Assembly (NCBI RefSeq): GCF_000025625.1
Contig: NC_013922.1
Coordinates: forward strand, 1,550,001 to 1,614,000
Length of the DNA stretch: 64,000 nucleotides
DNA from: Natrialba magadii ATCC 43099
Lineage (GTDB): Archaea > Halobacteriota > Halobacteria > Halobacteriales > Natrialbaceae
Direction: 5' to 3'
How positions within the stretch are numbered: the first letter of the stretch is position 1; each line of letters begins with the position of its first letter. Position numbers and translations under genes: made by a program. Shown here piece by piece: positions 16,564-25,229 of the stretch. A model generated the notes under the pieces. That model saw only the letters and a list, made by a program, of their open reading frames with translations. It made no database searches and was not told the DNA's origin.

Positions 16564-18141
16564 TCAGTAGTCGTCCAGCTCGTACAGCTCGCCGTACTTC
16601 GATTTGGCGTACTCGAGGAAGTAATCCGCCGTGAATCCCTCGCCGGTAGCGTCCTCGATCAGGTCGGGCGTCGTGTAGCGCTTGCCGTGCTGGTGGATGT
16701 TCTCCCGGAGCCAGCCGTTGAGGTCGTCGAACTCGCCCGCACGGATCTGGTCGTCGAACGCGCCTCGCGGCTCGTCGCCGCTCGGCTCTTCCGAGGCGGT
16801 CGCCTCGCCCCCAATATCGTCCTCAGCCGCAGCGTAGAGCTGCGCGGCGAGCACGGACCCAAGCGAGTACGTCGGGAAGTAGCCGAAGGAGCCGTGCGAC
16901 CAGTGGATGTCCTGCAGACAACCCTCTGCATCCGTTTCGGGGCGGACACCGAGGTACTCCTCGTACTTGTCGTTCCAGACCTCGGGGACGTCTTCGACCG
17001 CGAGGTTGCCCGAGATCAGTTCGCGCTCGACTTCGAACCGGATCACGATGTGGAGGTGGTAGGTGAGTTCGTCCGCCTCGACGCGGATCAGGTTGTCGTC
17101 GTACACCTGATTCGCAGCCTCGTAGGCCGCCTCGGGAGAGACATCCGCGAGTTCGTCGAAGCGCTCGCGAGCGATCGGCAGGAAGTGCTCCCAGAACGGC
17201 CGCGAACGACCGACGTGGTTCTCCCACAGACGGGACTGAGACTCGTGGACAGTGAGGTCCCGCGACTCACCCAGCGGCGTCCCGTAGTGCTCGTCCGGCA
17301 GTCCGAGCGTGTAGTTCGCGTGCCCGAACTCGTGGATAACCGACGTGATGGAGCCGAGCAGGTCGTCCTCCTCGAATCGCGTCGTCACGCGCGCGTCGTA
17401 CTGCGTCCCCGAGGAGAACGGGTGCGGTGCCGTATCGAGACGGCCGCGCGACCAGTCGTACTCGAGTGAGTCGAGCACGTCGCGGGCGAGCGCTTCCTGA
17501 TCATCGTCGTCGAATTCGCCCGCAAAGGCGTCGGTCTCGATGTCGGCGTCGCTGTCCTGGATCGCGTCGATCAGGGGGACGAGTTCGTCGCGCAGGCGTT
17601 CGAGCACGCGTTCTGCGGTGTCGAGGTCGAGGTATGGTTCGTAGTCCGCAAAGAGAACTTCGTAGGGGTCTGCGTCGGGGTCGATGTGGTTCGCGTACTC
17701 GCGTTTGAGTTCGACGAGCTTCTCGAGTGTCGGCGCGAAGGCCTCGAAGTCGTCTTCCTCCTTGGCCTGCATCCACTTCGGATGGGCGTTGGCGGTCGTC
17801 TCGGAGATTTCTTCGACGAGTTCCTGCGGGACGCTGGTTTCGCGGTCGTAACGCCGGCGGACCTCGCGGACGGCGGCGGTTTGCTCCTCGTTCAGATCAT
17901 TCTCCTCTAACTCGGCGAGCAGCTCACCGGTCTCGTCGGCGGTCAGCAGTTCGTGGCTGATCGACGAGAGTGTCGAGAGCTGCTTCGCCCGGGCTGGCGT
18001 GCCCTCCTCGGGCATGACGACTTCCTGGTCCCATCGCAGGACGCCGGCGGCGTTCGAGATGTTCGAGATGCGCTCGATTCGTGTTTCGAACTCGTCGTAG
18101 GTCGATCCCTCCCCCTCGGGTTGGGCCTGATCGGCTGACAT
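16564..18141 (-). CDS. M32 metallocarboxypeptidase, second paralog
   Basis: The 525-residue protein aligns with its neighbour along its length. It has HEFGH at residues 270-274, HESQSRLWENHVGRSRPFWE, the IRVEADELTYHLHIVIR block, and the same ending, KYGELYELDDY. It carries an acidic insertion of about 25 residues (GGEATASEEPSGDEPRG) before the last domain that the other paralog lacks. The ATG at 18141 gives MSADQAQ; the open upstream extension is Ser/Leu-rich and is rejected. Confidence 0.93.
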   Translation of the reverse strand: MSADQAQPEGEGSTYDEFETRIERISNISNAAGVLRWDQEVVMPEEGTPARAKQLSTLSSISHELLTADETGELLAELEENDLNEEQTAAVREVRRRYDRETSVPQELVEEISETTANAHPKWMQAKEEDDFEAFAPTLEKLVELKREYANHIDPDADPYEVLFADYEPYLDLDTAERVLERLRDELVPLIDAIQDSDADIETDAFAGEFDDDDQEALARDVLDSLEYDWSRGRLDTAPHPFSSGTQYDARVTTRFEEDDLLGSITSVIHEFGHANYTLGLPDEHYGTPLGESRDLTVHESQSRLWENHVGRSRPFWEHFLPIARERFDELADVSPEAAYEAANQVYDDNLIRVEADELTYHLHIVIRFEVERELISGNLAVEDVPEVWNDKYEEYLGVRPETDAEGCLQDIHWSHGSFGYFPTYSLGSVLAAQLYAAAEDDIGGEATASEEPSGDEPRGAFDDQIRAGEFDDLNGWLRENIHQHGKRYTTPDLIEDATGEGFTADYFLEYAKSKYGELYELDDY

Positions 18142-18714
18142 ATTAGCCGATAACGTGGGTACTGGTATCAACCTCGTGGTTCCGGATATCCAGAGAGGGG
18201 TTTCAGTGAGGGTAGTGTGAGTGAGGAACAAGCAAGAGGCAGCAGAGTGGCGAACGGGCGAGAGAAGGGGAGTGGAGAGCTGAGGAGAGAGGCAGAGTGG
18301 AGAGAAGAGAACGAGTACAGTTGTGGAGGATTGACCGCGCAACCAACTGAGGAAGGCAGGTACGTCGGCCTAGTGGCGGATGGTGGAGTTTGAATACCGC
18401 GTTTTATCGGCAATTGTAGCAGGAAGAGGCCACAGACACCCCTTCAATCCAGCCAAGTAACAGTAGATATAAGTCTCCCTACACCATCATACAGAACGGA
18501 AGCCAAAAACCCAATCAGGGATGGGTATGAGTGAAATGCCCCGGGTGCTAGGACCACCCGAGACGTGGCTTCCAACCTATGAAGGAATTGGTTGCCATGC
18601 TTGCATACATTCTACCGGGACATAAACATCCCGCACGACCGACGTATCGCCAGCCCCGAGTCTCACGGCACTTGACCAGCTATGCGCGAGCGTGTTCGAT
18701 AGTCGGAGGAGACA
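18142..18714. other. Purine-skewed intergenic stretch
   Basis: From about 18195 to 18345 the plus strand is strongly purine-rich (runs of GAGAG and GGAG) and holds no plausible gene. A TATA-like GATATAAG occurs near 18474, followed by the very small frame at 18521-18625. The rest shows no repeat family or structured RNA that I can recognise. Confidence 0.4.
18521..18625 (+). CDS. Possible 34-residue microprotein with a CHAC motif
   Basis: Three in-frame ATGs (18521, 18527, 18536) lead into VLGPPETWLPTYEGIGCHAC and IHSTGT before the TAA at 18623. A TATA-like element lies about 45 bases upstream. The C-x2-C pair and the Trp/Pro-rich middle look protein-like, but the length is too short for a firm call. 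No homolog is recalled. Confidence 0.3.
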   Translation: MGMSEMPRVLGPPETWLPTYEGIGCHACIHSTGT

Positions 18715-19002
18715 ATGGGCGATGACCTTGCAGATCCGCCCGGCGAAGTAACGATGTCTTCGATACCGGACTGCCCGCTCTGTGGCCAGCCGGTTACAAC
18801 GGTGACTGTTCTCGGGCCTGTAACGGCCGTTGCAGTTCCCTGTGGCTGTCGTGCACCGCCTGAAGTCCTGCTCGTCGATCCCGACGCTGCCAGAGACGCT
18901 ATCGGTGGCAGGAGTACGAAGGCGGACACGAACAAGAATACGGACACCAACGCCGATACCGACACCAACGCCGAACACAATCCCGCTGGCCCAGACGACT
19001 GA
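18715..19002 (+). CDS. CPxCG-type zinc-ribbon microprotein
   Basis: The 95-residue protein has one zinc-binding pair, PDCPLCGQP (about 18-26), and a second cysteine cluster, VPCGCRAPP, near 42-50. This is the arrangement of the many haloarchaeal CPxCG zinc-finger microproteins, some of which regulate growth and motility. A good Shine-Dalgarno-like GGAGGAGA precedes the ATG at 18715 by a few bases. The last 35 residues are low complexity (Asp-Thr-Asn repeats from a degenerate 6-base repeat). Confidence 0.7.
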   Translation: MGDDLADPPGEVTMSSIPDCPLCGQPVTTVTVLGPVTAVAVPCGCRAPPEVLLVDPDAARDAIGGRSTKADTNKNTDTNADTDTNAEHNPAGPDD

Positions 19003-19224
19003 GACAAGCGAAACCACAGGTAGCGGCGCGGAGACTCACATCAGCGGTTACGGGCGACACACACCGGTGAGAATCCGAGTACGGTGTTCGGACCGACAGT
19101 AACCAAACCCGGCTATCGGCTGTTTTGACTGTGCCGCTGATCGACAACTTGCGCTTCGCTCGACTGCCCCACTAACGGTTGGAGATCGCTACAGCAGTGG
19201 CTCAGAGGAAGTACCCCGGGACAA

Positions 19225-19310
19225 GTATAGTAACAACTACAATTATTCACACACTGGTCGCACAGCCGTCGTGCGCTCAGGTGCGCATTGACTTGCAGTG
19301 GTTACTATAA
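19225..19310 (+). repeat. 86-bp palindromic repeat, copy 2
   Basis: This copy starts GTATAGTAACAACTACAA and ends CTTGCAGTGGTTACTATAA, in the same orientation and of exactly the same length as the copies at 424-509 and 62341-62426. The tip and stem bases differ from copy 1 while both ends keep the pairing. It ends about 125 bases before the membrane-protein gene at 19435. Confidence 0.85.
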
Positions 19311-19434
19311 TTCGAGAGAGCGAAGCGCGCTCGTCATCACGGACATCTTCGATTTCCGTACGACCACGAGGCTCTCTCGCTGTACCTCTGTAGAAATTGC
19401 AAGCCAGGGATTATTCGCCCACGCTGACGGTTTT

Positions 19435-19797
19435 ATGCCCATGGTCGTCGCATCAGCCGTCGTCTTCGTCGTCAGCCTGCTCATCGGTGCACTGGGAATC
19501 TACGTCGGCGCGCGGATCATCGTCGGCGAGCGCAGCTTCGATCACGCGATCGTCACTGCCCTGTTCGGCGCGATAATATGGGCAGTCGTCGGCTATCTGG
19601 TCGGCTGGATCCCGCTCGTCGGCCCCCTCCTCGCATTGCTCGCGTACATCGCGGTGATCAACTTCCGGTATCCCGCCGACTGGACTGCCGCTGCGATGAT
19701 CGGTTTGGTTGCGTGGGTCACCGTCCTGATCGTGCTCTACGCCCTCGCCGCGCTCGGCCTCACTGGCTTCGAAGCGGTTGGCGTGCCGGGCGTCTAA
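19435..19797 (+). CDS. Small integral membrane protein
   Basis: The 120-residue protein has about four hydrophobic helices (MVVASAVVFVVSLLIGALGI, AIVTALFGAIIWAVVGYLVG, LVGPLLALLAYIAVI, and a final AAAMIGLVAWVTVLIVLYAL). The ATG at 19435 opens directly into the first helix. An in-frame start inside the 86-bp repeat would add 49 residues of unlikely composition and is rejected. No family function is recognised. Confidence 0.65.
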   Translation: MPMVVASAVVFVVSLLIGALGIYVGARIIVGERSFDHAIVTALFGAIIWAVVGYLVGWIPLVGPLLALLAYIAVINFRYPADWTAAAMIGLVAWVTVLIVLYALAALGLTGFEAVGVPGV

Positions 19798-19864
19798 CAG
19801 CGCTGGTCACGGCACGTTTGCTGGCTGTGGTCTCCTTCGTCAGGGACGCTGCTCAGCCACCCCA

Positions 19865-21007
19865 TCACTGCAGCCACGTCTCCGCAACACCACGATACGT
19901 CTCGTAGCAGCGCTCGAGTACCTCGATCGAAACGCTCTCGGTGTCGGTGTGGGCCTCGCCGGGTTCAGCAGCACCGTAGATCACACACTCAGTTCCCGCC
20001 TCCGAGAGCCATCCTGCGTCCGTCGCGTGCGGTTTCGTCACGAGTCCCGGCGAGCCGGGTTGGACGTCATCGGCGACCGACTGCACCGTCCCCGCGAACG
20101 ACATGTCATCACACCGCATCGGCGGCAGATCCTGATCGACCGTCCACTCCACGCCAACGAGTTCCTCGACCCGTCCAAGAGCCGCCCGCTTGCCCGGCAC
20201 CGTCCGCTCGTCGACCGTAATTTCACAGCGGTCGGGAATCACGTTCATCGCCGTCCCACCATCGATCTCGGTGACTGCGATGGTGCCCTCGAGTACCTCT
20301 CCGGCCACGTCGGCTGCGGGGAACTCGAGTGCCCGAATGCGAGCGACGGCATCGGTCGCGCGGTAGATGGCGTTCTCGCCAGCGGCGATCTCGCTGGCGT
20401 GGGCGGCGCTGCCGCGTGCCGTAATCGTGCTCCCGCGGCGGCCCTTGTGGGCGACGACGACATCGGTTACGTCGGGCCCGGAGTAGTTGGTCGAGCCCTC
20501 GCCGACGATAGCGTACTCGGGAGCGAACCCCTCGCTAATGGCGTGTCGCGCGCCCGTGCCGCCGACTTCCTCGCCGACGAAACTCGCGAAGACGAGTTCG
20601 CCGGCGGCGTCTGTCTCACCGGACTGTGAGGTGCTCGGGCTACTCGAGTCGGGTGTGTTGATATCGCTGTCGCGAAACGCGATCATGGCTGCTGCGACGG
20701 CCCCTTTCATATCAGCTGTGCCGCGGCCGTAGAGGCGGCCGTTTCGCTCTTCGATATTGTAGGTGCCGTCGGACTCGAGCTGGGTGTCGTCCGGTTCGAC
20801 GACGTCGTGGTGGCCGACGAGTGCGAGTGTGTCGCCGTCCGCAGTGGATCCCTTGCGTGCGATTACGTTCCCGACTGCGTCTCGCTCGACGTCCGCGTCC
20901 GTCTCGCGGCGGAGCCACGACTCGATGAACTCGCCTGCCTCGGCCTCGCCCTCGTCCGTGTGACTCGGAATCGAGACGAGTTCTCGAGTCAGCGTCGCAA
21001 CTGTCAT
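19865..21007 (-). CDS. M20-family metallopeptidase / deacylase
   Basis: The 380-residue protein belongs to the ArgE/DapE/carboxypeptidase G2 family, which hydrolyses amide bonds with a dinuclear metal site. LALVGHHDVVEP supplies the first ligands, GRGTADMKGA the bridging Asp, and VGEEVGGTGAR the catalytic Glu. The last His sits in GEAHTDTESVS. A dimerisation domain occupies the middle. A low-complexity insertion (TPDSSSPSTSQSGETDAAG) precedes the catalytic Glu. The substrate is unknown; nothing nearby points to arginine or lysine synthesis. The start at 21007 is preferred because the upstream frame is cysteine-rich and atypical. Confidence 0.88.
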   Translation of the reverse strand: MTVATLTRELVSIPSHTDEGEAEAGEFIESWLRRETDADVERDAVGNVIARKGSTADGDTLALVGHHDVVEPDDTQLESDGTYNIEERNGRLYGRGTADMKGAVAAAMIAFRDSDINTPDSSSPSTSQSGETDAAGELVFASFVGEEVGGTGARHAISEGFAPEYAIVGEGSTNYSGPDVTDVVVAHKGRRGSTITARGSAAHASEIAAGENAIYRATDAVARIRALEFPAADVAGEVLEGTIAVTEIDGGTAMNVIPDRCEITVDERTVPGKRAALGRVEELVGVEWTVDQDLPPMRCDDMSFAGTVQSVADDVQPGSPGLVTKPHATDAGWLSEAGTECVIYGAAEPGEAHTDTESVSIEVLERCYETYRGVAETWLQ

Positions 21008-21114
21008 GGTCAGGATATCGACGGCCGAGGTGTTCAGTCCACCGGACGCCGCGGATTGAACGCAGCAGAGCGCACATAGCCGGCTGCAACCGGACCGGTC
21101 ACCATTCGCCGTTC

Positions 21115-22851
21115 TCAAACAGACCGATCCGGCTGGCTGGCGTCGACCCCCGTCTCGACTTCATCGGTAAGCCGATCGACCGAGTCGCGGACAGTCCGAA
21201 GACTCGCCGTCTGTTCCTCACTCGCCGCCGCAACCGATGCAGCCGAACTCGCAACCTCATTGGCCGACTCCGAGAGATCGGCAAGCGTCTGTGCCGTCGA
21301 TTCGACGCCGGCGACCTGTTGATCGGCGGCGGCCGCAACCTCGTCCATTCGCGCGGTCGTCGTCTGTGCCGACTCGTGGATCTCCTCGAGTGAGTCGATC
21401 GTTCGACGGACGCGATCCGTACCGGTATCGACGCGGTCGACCGTCTCCTCGGTGGTCTCGACTGCGGCGGCGGCATCCTCGCGGATCGCCTCCGCGGCGC
21501 GTGCAATGTCTGCGAGATCAGTCTTCGTCTGCTGGGCGAACGAGCGGACCTCGCTGGCGATGATGCCCATGGTTTCGCTGCTGTTTCCAGTGCCGGCACC
21601 AGCGCCACTGTCGCCCGTCGCTCGAGCGGATTCGATCTTCGCGTTCGCCGCCAGCACGGACGTTCGCTGGGTCAAGTCGTCGAGTCGGTCGACGAGATCG
21701 TCGATCGCTTCGATCCGGTCGGCGAGTGCGTCCATGTCCGCCGCGACACGATCGGTCGCGTCCTCGATTGCACCGAGTTCGTCCAGCGCCTCGTCGGCCG
21801 CGTCGACGCCGTCGGCGGCGAGGCGCTCGGTTCGGGCACTCTCTGCGCGGGCCGCGTCGGCTGCGTGTGCGATTTCGTCAGCCGCGTCGCTGACGTCGTC
21901 GAGTTCCCGGGCGGCGCTTTCGATGTGAGTCGCCTGCGTTTCGGTCTGATCACTGATCGATTCAGCCCGGTGGGCGACCGTCTCCCCCGCGGTGTGGAGG
22001 TCAGCAAGCGGTGCCTGAACGTCAGACTCGACCTCCCGAGCGAGAGCGGCCCGTCGATCGATTTCGTCTTCGAGCCGCTGTGCGTCGGCGTCGACGTACG
22101 TGTCGACCGCAATTTGCATATCGAGGTTGAGCAGGCGCAACAGCGAGAGCACGTCCAGCATACCGTCGTCGATCGCCTCGCGAACCGTCGTTTCGAACGA
22201 CTCCTCGAGTGCGGTTTGCGTTGCGTCGCCATCGTTGTCGCCAGCTCCCGACTCAGCACCTGTCTCTGCCCCCTGTTCAGCAGTGTGACGCCCGAATCCC
22301 AGCGCGTTCACGACCCGACCGAGTCCGCCGGCCGACTCTTCGGCCTCCGCCTCGCGTTCGTCTGCCCACTCGATGATTGCATCCACGACCTGTTGCTGGA
22401 CGCGCTCGTTCAATCGTGAGAGCAGTAGTTCGTAGTAGACGCCGTACTGCCCCACGTACTGGTGCAGCGGCATGTCGAGCAGCTCGTGGAGCTTACCGAT
22501 CCGAGCACGATTCGCGAAAAAGTCCTGGTCGTACGGGCCGGTCGCCAGCGAGACCAGATACGCCTGCTGGGTCTGTTTCAGTGCGTCAGTCCCCTTGGGC
22601 GATCGGTTGACGATTGTCTGCGTTCGCTCGTACTGCAGGACGTTGTCATAGAAGTCGTCGGCGATCGCTTCCCGGTTGTCACGCAACAGCGGCTCGAGGT
22701 CGGCGAGTCGCCGCTCGTCGGCCGAGTCGAAGCCGATGAATTCTTTCCGCCAGGCGAGTTCGCCGTCGTCGAGTCCGATGCGATCGACGAGGTCGTCGAC
22801 GTCGAACGTGCCGTTGAGTCCGCCATTTCCGAACGTCTCCTCCGGTTGCAT
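21115..22851 (-). CDS. hemAT: Globin-coupled aerotaxis transducer (HemAT-like)
   Basis: The 578-residue soluble protein combines an N-terminal globin sensor domain (about 30-190) with a C-terminal methyl-accepting signalling coiled coil (about 270-570). The proximal haem histidine is most likely His122 in RIGKLHELLDMP, matching the globin-coupled-sensor signature. The signalling tip reads IASEVRSFAQQT with a short inserted Gly/Ser loop before it. Membrane helices are absent, as in haloarchaeal HemAT, which senses oxygen and drives aerophobic swimming. No che gene is in the window, so it must act on a distant chemotaxis cluster. Upstream start codons are rejected because that segment lacks globin character. 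Confidence 0.88.
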   Translation of the reverse strand: MQPEETFGNGGLNGTFDVDDLVDRIGLDDGELAWRKEFIGFDSADERRLADLEPLLRDNREAIADDFYDNVLQYERTQTIVNRSPKGTDALKQTQQAYLVSLATGPYDQDFFANRARIGKLHELLDMPLHQYVGQYGVYYELLLSRLNERVQQQVVDAIIEWADEREAEAEESAGGLGRVVNALGFGRHTAEQGAETGAESGAGDNDGDATQTALEESFETTVREAIDDGMLDVLSLLRLLNLDMQIAVDTYVDADAQRLEDEIDRRAALAREVESDVQAPLADLHTAGETVAHRAESISDQTETQATHIESAARELDDVSDAADEIAHAADAARAESARTERLAADGVDAADEALDELGAIEDATDRVAADMDALADRIEAIDDLVDRLDDLTQRTSVLAANAKIESARATGDSGAGAGTGNSSETMGIIASEVRSFAQQTKTDLADIARAAEAIREDAAAAVETTEETVDRVDTGTDRVRRTIDSLEEIHESAQTTTARMDEVAAAADQQVAGVESTAQTLADLSESANEVASSAASVAAASEEQTASLRTVRDSVDRLTDEVETGVDASQPDRSV

Positions 22852-23070
22852 TGGTTGAGAGTCGATCGGGGGCGGATCATTGAAATTTCCGTGACTGTTC
22901 TCGCAGAATAAGAATGGGTACAGATCGTCATGTACAGCCGAGCGGTCGGTGAACTGCACACCAGCCACTGCAATGGACAAGCGGCCACCCAACGAACCAG
23001 ACCAGAACCAACCTCGCGGCCAAACAGTGAAAGCAAAACCGTGGCCATGCGGTGAACACCCTTATAGGCG

Positions 23071-23090
23071 TACGTGAACCAGTTCACGTA
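23071..23090. promoter_or_regulatory. Perfect 20-bp palindrome abutting the PIN-ATPase-KH start codon
   Basis: TACGTGAACCAGTTCACGTA has two perfect 9-bp arms with a 2-base centre. It lies between the TATA-like CTTATAGGC (23061-23069) and the ATG, whose A is its last base. For a leaderless transcript the palindrome would cover the transcription start, a classic repressor position, or would form a hairpin at the 5' end of the mRNA. Confidence 0.65.
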
Positions 23091-24985
23091 TGAACGTCGT
23101 GCCGGACACGAGCGTGGTCATCGACGGCCGCGTCTCGGCGACGATTGACGATGGGCAGTTCGAGGGAGCGACGATTTCCGTCCCCGAAGCGGTCGTCGCA
23201 GAACTCGAGGCGCAGGCCAACGACGGCATCGAGACCGGCTGGGACGGCCTGGAAGAACTCCAGCGACTCGCCGACCTCGCCGACGAGGGCGCGATCGAAC
23301 TCGAGTACGTCGGGGAGCGTCCGAGCGCAATCGAGCGCGGACACGCCTCCGAGGGCGAGATCGACGCGCTGATCCGCGACATCGCGGAGGATCTCGAGGC
23401 GACCTTCCTCACGAGCGATATCGTGCAGGCCGAGGTCGCCGAGGCGAAGGGCCTCGACGTTGAGCACGTCACCCCTGAGACCCGCGAGGTCGACGTGGGG
23501 ACGCTGACCGTCGAGACGTACTTCGACGAGGCGACGATGAGCGTCCACCTGAAGACGGACACCGTCCCGATGGCAAAGCGCGGCGAACTCGGCGAGATGC
23601 GCTACAAGGAAATCGCCGACGAGCCGTTAGACGAGGCCACGATGGACGAGTACGCCCGCGAGGTCGTCGACGCCGCAAAGGAGTCTTCGGAGGGCTTCAT
23701 CGAGCTTTCGGAGCCGGGGATGAAGATCGTCCAGTTCCGGGACTACCGGATCGCCATCGGTCGCCCGCCGTTTTCGGACGGGATCGAGATCACCGCGGTT
23801 CGACCGATCGCCCAGACGGACATCGAGGACTACGAGAACGCCGAGGAGCTGAAAGAACGCCTCCTCGAACGCCAGCGCGGCGTCCTCATCTCTGGTGCAC
23901 CCGGGGCAGGGAAGTCGACCTTCGCCCAGGCGGTCGCCCGGTTCATCTCGAACCACGATTACGCGGTCAAGACGATGGAGAAGCCTCGCGACCTGCAGGT
24001 CGGTCCCGAGATCACCCAGTACACCGAACTCGGCGGTGAGATGGCGAAGACGGCCGACGCCCTGCTGATGGTCCGGCCCGACTACACCATCTACGACGAG
24101 GTTCGCAAAACCGACGACTTCGAGGTCTTCGCGGACATGCGCCTCGCTGGCGTCGGCATGATCGGTGTCGTGCACGCAACCCGTCCGATCGACGCCCTGC
24201 AGCGCCTCGTCGGCCGCGTCGAACTCGGGATGATCCCGCAGGTCGTCGACACCGTCGTCTACATCGAGGCCGGAGAGGTCAACACCGTCTACGACGTGCG
24301 CACGGAGGTCAAGGTCCCCGCAGGTCTCACCGAGGAAGACCTCGCACGACCCGTCATCCAGGTCACGAACTTCGAAACCGGTGAGCCGGAGTACGAAATC
24401 TACACCTTCAACCGCCAGGTCGTCACCGTTCCCCTCAAAGAGGAGGAGGGCGGCCCTGGCAGCGAATCCGGCGTCGACCGAATCGCGAAACAGGAGATCG
24501 AACGCGAGATTCGCTCCGTCGCTCGCGGCTACGTCGACGTCCAGTTGAAGGGCCAGAACACCGCCACCGTCTACGTCGAAGACGACGACATCTCGAGTGT
24601 CATCGGGAAAGGCGGCGGCCGGATCACAGATATCGAGAACCGACTCGGGATCGATATCGACGTGCGGACGCACGACGAGAACCCGAACTACGGCGCAGGT
24701 GCGGGTGGTGCAAGCGCGAACGGCCGCGGTGGCGGTAACAGTGGCAGCAGCGGCGGACAGGCTGCAGGCCAAATGGTCACCCCCGAAATCACCTCCCGCC
24801 ACATCGTCATCCCCGTCGACGGCAACCACGGTGAAACCGTCGAGGTCCAGGCCGGCGGCGACTACCTCTTCACCGCAACGGTAAGTCGCGGCGGGGAGAT
24901 TCAGGTCTCGCGCGGCAGTGCGATCGCGGACGAGTTAGAGCAGGCGATCGATCGGAAGGATCCGGTTACGGTCGTTCCATCGTAG
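23090..24985 (+). CDS. PIN domain - VirB11-like ATPase - KH domain protein
   Basis: The 631-residue protein has three modules. Residues 1-130 form a PIN nuclease-like domain starting VPDTSVVIDGRV, with conserved acidic residues. Residues about 230-440 form a secretion-type ATPase: Walker A GAPGAGKST near 269, then YTELGGEM, IYDEVRK and VVHATRPIDALQRLVGR. Residues about 480-540 hold a KH RNA-binding domain (SSVIGKGGGRI). A Gly/Ser linker and a small C-terminal domain follow. The architecture is conserved in archaea but its job is not settled; RNA processing or RNP remodelling is a reasonable inference. It stands alone between a 20-bp palindrome at its start and a terminator-like hairpin just past its stop. 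Confidence 0.9.
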   Translation: MNVVPDTSVVIDGRVSATIDDGQFEGATISVPEAVVAELEAQANDGIETGWDGLEELQRLADLADEGAIELEYVGERPSAIERGHASEGEIDALIRDIAEDLEATFLTSDIVQAEVAEAKGLDVEHVTPETREVDVGTLTVETYFDEATMSVHLKTDTVPMAKRGELGEMRYKEIADEPLDEATMDEYAREVVDAAKESSEGFIELSEPGMKIVQFRDYRIAIGRPPFSDGIEITAVRPIAQTDIEDYENAEELKERLLERQRGVLISGAPGAGKSTFAQAVARFISNHDYAVKTMEKPRDLQVGPEITQYTELGGEMAKTADALLMVRPDYTIYDEVRKTDDFEVFADMRLAGVGMIGVVHATRPIDALQRLVGRVELGMIPQVVDTVVYIEAGEVNTVYDVRTEVKVPAGLTEEDLARPVIQVTNFETGEPEYEIYTFNRQVVTVPLKEEEGGPGSESGVDRIAKQEIEREIRSVARGYVDVQLKGQNTATVYVEDDDISSVIGKGGGRITDIENRLGIDIDVRTHDENPNYGAGAGGASANGRGGGNSGSSGGQAAGQMVTPEITSRHIVIPVDGNHGETVEVQAGGDYLFTATVSRGGEIQVSRGSAIADELEQAIDRKDPVTVVPS

Positions 24986-24986
24986 C

Positions 24987-25012
24987 GCCGCGAACAGAGT
25001 GAGCGGCTTTTT
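24987..25012 (+). terminator. Hairpin plus T-run after the PIN-ATPase-KH gene
   Basis: GCCGC at 24987-24991 pairs with GCGGC at 25003-25007 and is followed directly by five T residues. It begins one base after the stop codon. Position and form suit a terminator, although archaeal termination mostly needs only the T-run. Confidence 0.5.
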
Positions 25013-25181
25013 GGGGGAGATTTTCGCGCGAGGGTGATCGTGCTGTTGCAACCGTGCCGTCGTAATCATCACGACGAGTCAGCCGCTGCGTTTGTTTTCC
25101 AACCGTTCGGCGAGTGGGAACTATATGAACGACCACCATCACGGTGGAAGACTACTAGCTGTTTAAGGAGTGCGCATATAT

Positions 25182-25199
25182 GTGAGACGATTGTCTCAC
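25182..25199. promoter_or_regulatory. 18-bp palindrome in the nadE promoter
   Basis: GTGAGACGATTGTCTCAC has perfect 7-bp arms around GATT. It lies just after a TATA-like CATATATG (25175-25182) and 30 bases before the nadE ATG. This position suits a repressor operator. No regulator gene is adjacent, so the binding factor is unknown. Confidence 0.55.
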
Positions 25200-25229
25200 C
25201 AGACAGAACAAACGTGGTGAACCCAAACA

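Noticed and set aside
18195-18345. Purine-rich strand-biased stretch
   Set aside because: No symmetric repeat or known element; a similar purine-rich patch at 39790-39890 suggests general composition drift in non-coding DNA.
23627-24829. Minus-strand 400-codon open frame over the PIN-ATPase-KH gene
   Set aside because: GC-rich haloarchaeal genes commonly leave antisense frames open. The opposite strand encodes recognisable PIN, ATPase and KH motifs, and the antisense product has no fold-like pattern.
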